Source: Gossypium raimondii
Lineage: Eukaryota; Streptophyta; Magnoliopsida; Malvales; Malvaceae
Reading direction: 5' to 3'
Assembly (NCBI RefSeq): GCF_025698545.1
Contig: NC_068569.1
Span: 15,872,001-15,936,000 of the forward strand
DNA length: 64,000 nt
Shown here: positions 1-9,730 of the stretch, piece after piece
Numbering within the stretch: the stretch's first letter is position 1
Layout of the letters: each line of letters starts with the position of its first letter
Position numbers and translations under genes: made by a program
Notes under the pieces: generated by a model
Seen by the model: the letters and a program-made list of their open reading frames with translations, nothing else
Databases searched by the model: none
What the model was told of the DNA's origin: nothing

Positions 1-889
1 TTAATTAAAATAAATAAAAAATGAAAAGAACTCGAGCCTTGTACTTATCCATAATTAACAAATCATGGATACACATAAACGGATGCTAAATGCTAACCTA
101 TGAATCATAACTAATGATTACTTTGAGCTTAGCTTATAACTTACATAACAAAACTACAAAAGTAGAAATCAAATCACCCAAATAAGTTAAACTATTTTCC
201 ATAGATAGGAAGAACAGATTTCATTATATTAAGACGATTTTTCTTCTTTTCCTTTTAGTTCTTTGCCATGGATTGTGCATCATTTGCCACTCAAATTCAC
301 TTAGCTCTCAATCATTTTATGGAATTTTAAACTGAAAAATGATTGAGGACCCAATTGACAATTAATTAAAAGGTTTAATGGTTATTTAACCATTAGTTTT
401 TATGAGATAGTAAAACAATATGATGATATTCACTTAGTTTTCATAATTTTAATTAATAAACAAATATGTCTTAATTTAGTAAATTAATATTGATTAATTA
501 AGTTAATTAATCTTAGTATAAATATCAAGCAGTGGAGAGAGAAAGATGAAGTCTTCATCTTCTCCAAGTAGGAAGAAAAAGAAAGAATTTTTCCTTTTCG
601 CTTCCTTTACTAATTGATCCCAAATCTCCAAGGTATTTAAGTGTTTTCTTTGAAATTTTTATAGTTTTGTGATCTAATAAACTTGATTAAGTTAGCCCAA
701 GTATTTGATTTTTAAATTATTAAGTTAAATGCAAGTTGTCATTAATGGATATTTGAAGAAATTGAGCTTGATTGGATGAGAAGTATGAATTTTGATATTG
801 TTAGGACTAAGTTAGAAGGTAGTGAAAAGTGACGGAATTGAGTAAGAATTTAACTAAGCTTGATAGTTAATTTTGTGACATTGAGTGAT
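1..889. other. AT-rich gene-free left edge
   Basis: No reading frame here looks like a protein I know. The stretch is AT-rich, with runs of TTAATTAA-like sequence. A short near-palindrome (gatgaagtcttcatcttc, about 546-563) sits in a purine-rich patch. The overall texture resembles non-coding parts of dispersed cotton repeats, but I saw no clear element ends, so no family is assigned. Confidence 0.4.
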
Positions 890-1370
890 GCGAATGCATA
901 CTCAGTGGTGTCTCGATCATGGTAGCAATTTGTTTGAACAGCCTACTAGGGGTCTCGGCCAACCCCATCGGCAGCACCATGCTAGGCGTGCGAATGCCTA
1001 GCCGAGAGATATATATGTTGTACCCCCTGCAGCTGGTTGTACGAACGATTGGCCTAGGCAGGCACCTGTCGATCAGGAAAAAAAAAGGAGGTTGGGCATA
1101 GGGCCAACTGTTCAAACGGCCAACCCTACCCCAGCCACAACACCGGCGGCCTCGCAAGGAGGCGCCAAGTTGACCAGGCCCATTCGAGAAAAAACAGCGA
1201 CAGTTCGGGGTGCCAAAGGGAAGTTGCACCAACAATGACATCACCGGGCATGGCGACTGTGACTGTGGTGATCCGACAGTCAGCAGATGGTCGAGGACGA
1301 TGGTTCTTTGGCGGTAATGCAGTAGAAAAATTATACTCTTGGTGGACTCTTCCGGATAACTTGATTTCAA
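890..1370. repeat. GC-rich block of unknown origin, probably old repeat debris
   Basis: This block is far richer in G and C than the AT-rich sequence on both sides, and its boundaries are fairly abrupt. The minus strand is open for about 167 codons, but the translation is rich in Pro, Ser, Arg and Cys without a recognisable domain. High GC content by itself lengthens open frames. I read it as a fragment of an old inserted repeat, not as a gene. Its family is not identified. Confidence 0.35.
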
Positions 1371-1384
1371 ATTAAATTTTCCAA

Positions 1385-1530
1385 AAATTATACTATTTTA
1401 ATAAATTTAATTTAATATTTATCTTGATTAGTATTTTATACATTTAATATTAATATGAGATATTAAATTTGATTTAATATTTATCTTAATAGTATTTTAT
1501 TAATTTAAAATTAATGTGAGTAATTTCAAT
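1385..1530. repeat. Two-copy imperfect tandem repeat, about 70 bp per unit
   Basis: A unit containing tttaatatttatcttgatta, followed by agtatttta and a run of AT, occurs at about 1395-1460 and again, with a few changes, at about 1468-1530. Both copies continue into a similar attaatrtgag tail. It is a simple local duplication of AT-rich sequence with no coding potential. Confidence 0.5.
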
Positions 1531-2084
1531 CTTAGTTGAACTTTCTCTAACCTCTTCCTATACAAAGAGAGCCTAGGTCATTATTTTCACACACTTGAAT
1601 TCAGAAAAAATTGTAGAGAAGAAAATCTCATAATAAATTATTCCAGAATAGTTTTAGAGATATATTTTGTTATTTACAACTTTACCCTAGAAGTTTAAAG
1701 AAACTGTGAAATAGCCTTACTAGTAATTTTGTGAAAAAAATTTATGATTCGAAGTTAGCCCACACTCAGCAGACATGATCTTGAGAATAGCAGAGAATAT
1801 CACTCGGTCGAAGCGTTCATCCTAGACAAATAAAAAATGTACGGATTTTAATTTAGTGTTTATTACTTTAGATAACACAATCAATTTATTGTCCTGAAAA
1901 AAATTAAAACTCTGATTTTCCCTTAAACCTATTTTCCATTGCGTTTTCCAAATCCTATCTTCCAACATAAGATGCTTCAATGTATCAAGAATGTAATTTG
2001 GCATTTTAATTAAGGTTTAAAAATGAGATGTGTTGAGTTTTGGGTCATTTAGACCAATAGGAAAGGTACTTGATAGGCTTGTGA

Positions 2085-2600
2085 TGAAGAACACAAAATT
2101 AAGGGGAGATTGTCCTTTTGGTCGTGACACTCCCCTATTAGAGTTGCAACATCGAGCTTCTATTCCTGTAGTTGTAACTTTACCCTATTGAGATTTTGAC
2201 TTTGAATTTCCCTTGTCCTCAATATCGTGACATTCTTCTGCTGAAGTCGCGATGCCAAGTTCCTATTTTCAAAGCCGCAACTTACCTCAGTTGAAGTCGT
2301 GACATCATGTTTATGTCCCCAGTGTCGCGATATACCTCCTTCGATGTCGTGACATTACCCCTATATATATATTTTTACATTTTAGTCTCTCATTCGTTAC
2401 CAAAGTGTAATAAGAGCTTTTTTAAGCTCGGTTATAACATAGATTTGAATAAGTAATGTTAACATTTTGAAACTAAATTGTTAGTATAATGTATTTTAGA
2501 TATGGAAACAAAATCATAGTTACTTCGGCAACGAATGTGGCATCTCACATTTCAGATCTAGTGATTGGATCGGATATGGGGATGTTACATTAATTTTAAT
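2085..2600. repeat. Fossil dispersed repeat, possibly a piece of an LTR-type element
   Basis: The motif TCG(C/T)GA(C/T)A and close variants recur at irregular intervals between about 2120 and 2355, followed by a stretch ending in ggggatgttaca at about 2580. From memory, this texture is common in decayed LTR-type repeats of cotton. I see no paired terminal repeats and no coding parts, so it is at most an old broken fragment. The family assignment is weak. Confidence 0.3.
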
Positions 2601-4090
2601 TTTATTTTAAGTAATATCAAAGTGAAATTCAATTTACATTATAATTCTAATTCGAATGTATATTAAATATTTAAAAATAGTATTCTATTTTATAATGTAT
2701 CAATTTCGATTTAAAGTAAATGAATAATATTTTAGAAAATAGATATATAAAATGATGCATTTTGTTATTTACAAAACAAATTTTATTAGCATTAAACATT
2801 ATTGATAATATTAGAACTAATAATTTGTATTTTATCTAACGAGCATAATCTTAAAATTTTCCATCATATTCTTTGTAAAATGTTTAGTCAATCAATTATA
2901 ATTTTTTCAAGATTTTAATAAATGCTTTTCATCCGTACCAAACATTTTTTTATTATCATTTATTCCGTAACTGAAAGAAATTACAACAAGTCTGGGCCTA
3001 AATCTCATATAAAATAAAGACCTAAATAAGGCCCGTAACCTCTATGAGTCATAGCCTTGGAGGCCAATGAAAAAAGGAATAAACATTGTTGGTTCAAACA
3101 TCCATTGCCCTTAATCATACGCTTTTATTTCAAAGGTGCGAGAGGAGACGCTCTCGTGTAATTTCGGTCGTCTACCCATGGCACTTGAGAATGCCAAATG
3201 ATGATTTATAGGAATGATGTCCAAGATGATGAGAAATTGGAGATATCCTATCTCTCAAATCCCAAATGATAATTCATTTGATCATCAATCATGTTACAAG
3301 AAATACGTAAACGAAAGAGAGTTAAAATTAGAAGGATTAGGAGGAGCTTAGTCAGAAGTTCAAAACGCGTGCGCATTGTCGCCAAGTTTCAAACTTCGTT
3401 TTTTAGTGTTTAATGTTTTGTCCAACTGTCATACCTCTGCCAAGATCGTACATCAAACACAAAACCCAACCCAACCCAACCCACACCGTCCCGTGGAATG
3501 CTTCAAAGTTCTCAGGCTTTCCCCTTAATTTCTTTAAGTTGGTGTCTTCTTTGAGATTTTCCCGAGTCTAATTCCAATAGATCGTCAGCTTCTGAGTTAA
3601 TGCTATACTGTCAGATTTATGAATCAAATTGCTGTCAGCATTTAAAATCAAAGTTCCGTTAACATTCTTTGTTTATCAATATTTATTACAAATAATGTAT
3701 CTATTCCGTTGAAACATACACACAAAACAAAACATATAGTACAACGTGCGGTGTTTGGGCTTTTGTCTCTCACCATTAAAACAAGAGCATCGATACAAAT
3801 ATGAACTCATTTGAAAGTTTTAGTGTATGTGTCAATGTTGACCAGCCACCTAATATACAGACGTTTATGAACCCAACGTTTCACTTTAAGGAATTTTTTG
3901 TAGCTTTCAGTGTATAAAACCTGAGATCATCACTTGGATTGGGTCAGTTAATTATAAGGGAAATTTGGGTAGAAAGATGTTGTTATTTTCTATATACAAC
4001 TATATAGCCGGCCATTTCACTTTTATATAATTGTCTTCGGCCTGAAAGCTTCAGCACTTTGAAAGGAAAACAAAAACCAACTTCTGGGAG
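2601..4090. other. Gene-free region and upstream region of the OVATE-family gene
   Basis: No coding sequence is recognised. The first 400 bases are plain AT-rich sequence. A short tandem run of CCCAA units lies at about 3460-3485. The last several hundred bases are the likely promoter of the gene that starts at 4091. Confidence 0.4.
4021..4030 (+). promoter_or_regulatory. Candidate TATA box for the OVATE-family gene
   Basis: The sequence ttttatataa lies about 60 bases before the ATG at 4091. That leaves room for a short 5' leader of roughly 30 bases, a normal distance for a plant core promoter. It is supported by position and motif only. Confidence 0.4.
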
Positions 4091-5134
4091 ATGTCTAAAC
4101 GTTTCAAGCTCAAATTCTCTCGTGTTATACCATCATTCCAATTTTGTCGATCAAAAAAACCTTCCCATTTATCGGAGACTCCAGGTCCGGTGACCCATCG
4201 GCTATCTCCGGTGAATCCTAAAGCATTAGATATCTTCTATCCGAACCTCCCTGCACCGCCGCCGTCGACACCGGACTACTCTTTTTTCAAATGCCATTTG
4301 TCACCAAAGATAGCGACAGTTGGCTGCGGTTGCCGAGCAAGATCATCACACACTCCATACTTACCCTCAGTGGACGTTAGTTTTGAGTCACCTGATTACT
4401 CGTCGAAGAAAGTAACAACTCGGTTGCATGCAGTGGTAAATGCCCACAATCACAAGCTTCAAAGGAAAACCTGTAAAGCATCGGTTAGCGATGAGAGCAA
4501 AAACGAGGTCGATAAGAAGGATAAGAAGATGGAGAAAGAGAGAGCAACAGCAAGTGTTTCATCGCGTGACAGTGGGTGTTTCAGCAGCGAAGGTACCGAA
4601 AACGAGGAGACCAAAACGCTAATCTCCGCTTCACTAAGCTTCTCGGACGATTCATTCCTCGAGTTGGATGAATCACTGGCTGGCGAATCCCATAACGAAA
4701 CCAAAAAGAGCGAGAAAAAGATAAATAATGGGAAGAAAGTGAAGAGACTGAGAAGCTTTGGTTCAAAGAAATACAGAGGACCCTCGAAACCTAACTGTTC
4801 AAAGACAAAGACAAAGACAAAGACGGGAGCTCTATCATCGGAGAGCACTGAAACTGATCCAGCGAGACGGATGATGGTACCGCATCGCACGGCTGAAGAG
4901 AAGGTAAGGGAAAGCGTTGCGGTGGTACAGAAATCGGAGGATCCTTATGAGGACTTCAAGAGGTCAATGCTGGAAATGATATTGGAGAAACAGATGTTTG
5001 AGGCCAATGATTTGGAGCAGCTGTTGCAGTGCTTTCTTTCTCTAAATTCAAGGCAATATCATGGAATCATCGTGGAGGCTTTTACCGAGATTTGGGAGAC
5101 CTTGTTCGGCGGTCACCCCAAGAATCTCCTCTGA
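4091..5134 (+). CDS. OVATE family protein (OFP), transcriptional repressor
   Basis: Single-exon gene of 347 codons. The OVATE domain is at residues about 284-341 (DPYEDFKRSMLEMI, then LLQCFLSLNS, then EAFTEIWETLF), close to the C-terminus as in all OFPs. In this family the domain binds TALE homeodomain proteins and represses growth genes in the nucleus. The N-terminal half is low-complexity and Ser/Lys-rich, with a VGCGCRARSS patch near residues 77-86 and basic stretches that could act as nuclear signals. A short run of Lys-Thr pairs (residues about 238-245) comes from a hexanucleotide repeat at 4801-4820 and may vary in length between alleles. The ATG follows a likely TATA box and there is no intron, which is typical of OFPs. 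The subgroup looks nearest OFP7/OFP8, but I am not sure of this. Confidence 0.9.
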   Translation: MSKRFKLKFSRVIPSFQFCRSKKPSHLSETPGPVTHRLSPVNPKALDIFYPNLPAPPPSTPDYSFFKCHLSPKIATVGCGCRARSSHTPYLPSVDVSFESPDYSSKKVTTRLHAVVNAHNHKLQRKTCKASVSDESKNEVDKKDKKMEKERATASVSSRDSGCFSSEGTENEETKTLISASLSFSDDSFLELDESLAGESHNETKKSEKKINNGKKVKRLRSFGSKKYRGPSKPNCSKTKTKTKTGALSSESTETDPARRMMVPHRTAEEKVRESVAVVQKSEDPYEDFKRSMLEMILEKQMFEANDLEQLLQCFLSLNSRQYHGIIVEAFTEIWETLFGGHPKNLL

Positions 5135-5516
5135 GTTACAAATGGAACTTCAAAACTTATTAATGGTAACTGGTAAGCACTTGATTTTCCTGTAATGAAA
5201 TAGGCATCATGCAAAAGTATATTATATTCTTTCTTTTTCAGTTTTCAAGGGGGGGGGGGGTTGCAAGCAATCAATTACTATAAATATATGATGTAATTCT
5301 TTTATTCATAAATTTTTCAGAAAATTGAAATAAAAGAAAAGATTTTTCTTTTCTAATTAGATGTGTATTTTTCATGAAGGTGTTTCGTGCCTTTGCGAAA
5401 TTATTGTCATCAATCAATGTTGAGTAATTGTGATTATTGAAAAAAAAAATTGCCCTGAGGATCAAGAAACAACAAATCAATCACCCTCACCACTATCGAA
5501 AGTGAAATGCTTTTAA

Positions 5517-5666
5517 GGGTGAGTTTGTATAGGCGGTGCGTTTACCTGTGGTTAGTGTAAAAATAGCGGTGGCGGTGAAATTAGATACTGTAGCGATAGT
5601 GTAGCGTGAGACAAAAAGTAAGCTAAACGCATCGTACCGCACTCAGTCGCCTATCCAAACCCACCC
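5517..5666. mobile_element. Tourist-like (PIF/Harbinger) MITE with TAA target duplication
   Basis: A 150-bp element begins GGGTGAGTTTGTATAGGCG and ends with the inverse, CGCCTATCCAAACCCACCC. The inverted ends extend inward (gcgtttac near the left, taaacgc near the right). It is flanked on both sides by TAA (5514-5516 and 5667-5669). A 3-bp TAA/TTA duplication and GGG(T/C)-type ends are hallmarks of the PIF/Harbinger superfamily. It has no coding capacity and must have been moved by a transposase from elsewhere. The few mismatches between the ends suggest moderate age. Confidence 0.8.
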
Positions 5667-6540
5667 TAAGTTATAAAGCCTAGACAGATCAAGCGTAAAA
5701 TAATCATTTTTATAGTATAGAATTGGTATTGTTTATAAAAACTATACTAAGTAATTAGTACCGTTCAAAAAATCAATTTTGAGATTTTATTATTTTAAAA
5801 ATTAATCCTTGAATTTAATCGTTATTTTTATATTAGAATTTAAAAAATTTTCAATTTAATCTTTAAATTTAACAATTATTTTTACATTGGGATTAATTTT
5901 TTGTCCAAATTAGTTCATAATAATTTTTAAAACTTTAAAGTTCAAGCCCTAATGTAAAAATATTTGTCAAATTCAAGCACCAATTAAAATCCATTATCAA
6001 GTTCAGGAATTAGTTTAAACAAAAATAATTCAAATTTTAATATAAAAGTTATTATCAAATTCTAACTTTAAATAATAATTTAAACTTTGTTTTAATTACA
6101 AGTTTGCTCCACACCTCATCCATTTCCACTGTTGGAAGGCTATTGTTGACACCAACAATATAAATTTAAAAGCTTAAACACAATTATTGCAAAAATAAAA
6201 CTTATCTTAACGTATATTAAAAAAAAAAAGCAATCGCAATCTATTTTTTAATGAAAATTGAAAAAAAAAATCTTTACCATATAAATGAATTAATATTACT
6301 TTTTTATATCAGATTTTTAGTAATGGGCTTTGGCCCATTAGTTTGTTCTCCAGACAAAAGATTCTGCAACGAAAAGGCCGAGGATCAATTAAAGATTCGA
6401 GCCGTCTAGCCGGAAATTGTGCGCCAAAGAAACTCTAAATCCAAAAATATTTACAAAATACACGAAAAAAAACCCAAACCCTCGACAGTTCCACCAACCT
6501 CTCCCTCTTGTCTCGGTTCATTGTCTCTTCCCAAAGAAAA
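5667..6540. other. AT-rich spacer with degenerate repeats and the OEP24 upstream region
   Basis: Between about 5740 and 6100 the sequence repeats variants of an AT-rich phrase (for example aatttaacaattattttta and its relatives in both directions). This looks like an old dispersed repeat without clear ends. The last 200 bases are the promoter and leader of the porin gene at 6541. No gene is seen. Confidence 0.4.
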
Positions 6541-8591
6541 ATGAAGGCGTCATTGAAAGGCAGATACACCAATGACAAGAGCACCGCCGTCGTTTCCCTT
6601 TCCGCCAACGCTGGCGACATCAAGCTACGCGCTTCCATGACTGACGCGACATTCATCAAGGGTCCCAGCCTGAACGGTTTGACTCTTGCCGTTGAAAAAC
6701 CTGGCTTCTTTATCATCGACTACGATGTCCCCAAAAAGGCACGCTTAACTTGAAAGACCCAAAAATTTCCCCTTTAACTACGCCTTTAATTAATCGTTGA
6801 CTTGTTGTTTATCTGAATTTTGCGTATTTGGGATAGGATTTTCGGTTTCAGTTCATGAACTCAGTTAGGGTTGCGGAGAAGCCGTTGAAGCTTACTTACA
6901 TTCACGGCAGAGGGGACAACCGGACCGTGTTGGACGGGACACTCACCTTAGACTCTGCCAACAAGGTGTCGGCTAATTACATGTTTGGTACGAGGAACTG
7001 TAAGGTCAAGTACAGTTACTCGCACGGAGGGGCTACGACTTTTGAGCCATGCTATGATTTCGGGAAGAATGCGTGGGATTTTGCAATTTCGAGGAGAGTG
7101 TATGGCGATGTTTTTAAGGCAACGTATCAGACGTGGAGCAGGGATTTGGCTTTGGAGTGGTCGAGGAACTCTAAGTTTAATGGGACTTTTAAGGTAACTG
7201 AAACTAATCAGTTTTTTTTCTTTGATGTTTTTTTTAAAAAAAATTGAAATTTGAGTGTTTATGTTGCATAGTATAGTCTTGAAGTCTGCCATTTCTATTC
7301 TGAAATTGGATTTGCAATCTGATTTAAGTGATAAATTTAATTAGGGAACTTTAGAAAGAAATTGACTGATGTGGTTTCCAAATATAATTTAATACTGACA
7401 CAGGTAAATTAAGGTTCATAGAAGATAGCTACAGGTTTTCAATCTCAAATGCAGTGCAAAATACTGCATTTTCCCATTTTGCTTTGAAGTTTATTTTCAA
7501 CAAAGAATTTGGTATGAATGAACTATTTGTCCAAGAAATTGTGTGCAAGAATGAAAACGAAGTAATATGATGCCTGGGAAGTTCGAATCTGAGAAGACAT
7601 TTTCTGCAAGATATTTTTCTAAATCACAGTCTTGTGTGGTTATCTGAACAAGTCAGATAAGTAGATAGCTGCTGTTTCCTTGCATCCGCAACCACCAGAA
7701 GCTTTGTTGTTTTCTTGATAAAAGACTTCTGGAATCGTTTAGAAGAGCTTGAAGCAAGCATGACCCTGGATTTGTTGAATCGTTTTTCTTGAATGTACAT
7801 GTTATTTGTATTTGCTTAAGGCGAGGATTTTATTGAATGGCACAGGTGTTTATATAATGAAATAAAACGCCACCGTTTCTCATTACTTCTAACTAATTAA
7901 ATGATATAAAGGAGGTTTCTGAAGCAATATGTTGGTGTTTTATTGGGGGGGTTACTCATACTGATGCAACCTTTGTACTGAATCAAGTGCAGGGTTACTT
8001 TTCTTCCTAGGGAGATTATAGATGCTCACACTGTGGTAAGGAGTGGATTTATCGAAGAGGAACCATCTTGTATGGATATATTTGAGGAGGCTTTCCTTTG
8101 ATGGGATACAAAATTCCAACTAAGGTTGCTTTCTTCGATTGGGATGCATAGAAGCAAACTTTTACTATTGGTAATGACCCAACAAGGCAAAGTTCTGTGT
8201 AACATCGGATAAGACAGCTTTGGAACCAATTTGTAGGCTTCTTACCGGCCTTGTCATATAGCCTTGGCCATGCAATGTTAGTAAAACAGATCCGATCCCT
8301 ACATTTGGTTGTTAAGAGAAGGAAACAGAGGAGCGATTGAGAGGACGAATAGCCCATGTTGAAAGCTTTTAGACAATTGAGTTTTTGGGTAACATGGCAT
8401 GTTGAGTTATGATGTGTTGGTTAGAAATTAAGTTTTGAAGACTTAAATACTATTTGTTGACATCTTGACTTGTTGCTTAGTGATCTAACTATTTTTTTTG
8501 TCTTTCCCAGATTTCAGCATCCGTCAATCTGGCCGAAGAAACTAAGATCCCGAAGCTTATTGCGGAGAGTTCTTGGGATTTGGAAATGTGA
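6541..8591 (+). CDS. OEP24: Outer envelope pore protein 24 (chloroplast porin)
   Basis: Exons are 6541-6738, 6837-7193 and 8511-8591, giving 211 residues, close to the usual size of about 213. OEP24 forms a beta-barrel, weakly selective solute channel in the plastid outer envelope for triose phosphates, sugars, phosphate and similar solutes. The family signatures are visible in order: MKASLKGRY at the start, [17 protein letters not shown] at the end of exon 1, [18 protein letters not shown] and [11 protein letters not shown] in exon 2, and the terminal AESSWDLEM. There is no cleavable transit peptide, as expected. I chose the ATG at 6541 over an upstream in-frame GTG/ATG because the family begins MKAS. 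Intron 1 (6739-6836) starts with GC, not GT, and intron 2 is 1.3 kb. In Arabidopsis the neighbour of this gene is IRE4, which is also nearby here. Confidence 0.9.
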
Positions 8592-9730
8592 TGTTGTTGG
8601 TCATCAATATTATCAATTTGCTTTGTTTGAATCATACACATTTGAACTAACAGCTCATTGTGAGCTCAAAAACATAATTGTGTTGCTTGCAACAAAACTT
8701 GTACCAGTCATTTGATCAAATTGAATATCACAAATCACCATTCTTGCAAGGCCTTGATATTTTTGTGACTTTGTTTTCATCTTCTATGATGAGATTATGC
8801 AGGTCATATCATATAAATCCGACCCAGTGATACACAAAGATACATGTTTTTTTTTTTCATTTTATGTTTTCAAGAGAAAGGGAAGCCTTATGGTTTTCTT
8901 GATAATTATGTTTGTTAACCCTTCTAAACATATAAAATATATTACCTGATGTTATCTTCCCTGCTATTGCAAAAAGTGGGTTGCCAATACTTTTGCTGCC
9001 TTTTTCATTTTCTGACATTAAGCTGCAGTTCCAAAGGAAAATCAAACAACAAGATTGCATCATCCAAGCTTAGCAACTCGGGAATCTAATTGCGTACTAA
9101 ATTCAAAATTTAATATATGCAATTTAAATCAATTGGTTCATATAATTATTTGAAGAAGTTATTAGTCTGTAACTAAATTCAACAGGATATTACGGCAGTT
9201 GGTCTTGGATGGATGGTTTCCCGGCAAAAAGGAACAGTAGCCAAACGCTGCGTTTTACAAGGGCCCAAACCCAATCCCAGCAAATGCAGGGCATGAATGT
9301 AATACATTTCAAGGCGGCTCGATTAAGATGGGGGCAAAGTCAAATGTAGTACTAAGAATTTTCTCTCAAAAATGAACGTGTCGTGCTGCAATTGGGTCTC
9401 AATAAAACTACAAATAAGCTAACCTGACTGAATTATTTTCTTCAGATTAGATTATGTTTTTACTTTTTACCCTTTATATTATTATTTTCATGGAAAATCC
9501 GCATTTCTTGCCCTAACTCGTACTACAGCGTACAAAACCCAAGTCAAAAACGTTACAACAGTTGTTCCTTTGCTCACCATCTCGCCAATCTTCTCACATC
9601 AGATTCATCGAATCTAACATAGATTCCACCCGAAATTCTCCGAAACAGAGATCTGTACTTGAGACAGGCTTTGATTTGTAATGGCAAGACATTGAATCAA
9701 CGAAGTCTTCAAGCTTTCTCCCTTTCAGAA
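8592..9730. other. Spacer: 3' region of OEP24 and promoter of the next gene
   Basis: No coding sequence is recognised. It holds the 3' untranslated region of OEP24 at the left and the upstream region of the membrane-protein gene at the right. The last 200 bases are pyrimidine-rich, like a 5' leader. Confidence 0.45.

Noticed and set aside
867-1370. Minus-strand frame of 167 codons
   Set aside because: It is rich in Pro, Ser, Arg and Cys with no domain, lies in a GC-rich block where stops are rarer, and has no promoter or splice context.
4459-4890. Minus-strand frame of 143 codons opposite the OVATE-family gene
   Set aside because: It is phenylalanine- and serine-rich because it mirrors the Lys/Ser-rich coding strand.
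6948-7292. Minus-strand frame opposite OEP24 exon 2
   Set aside because: It is the antisense shadow of a well-supported exon.
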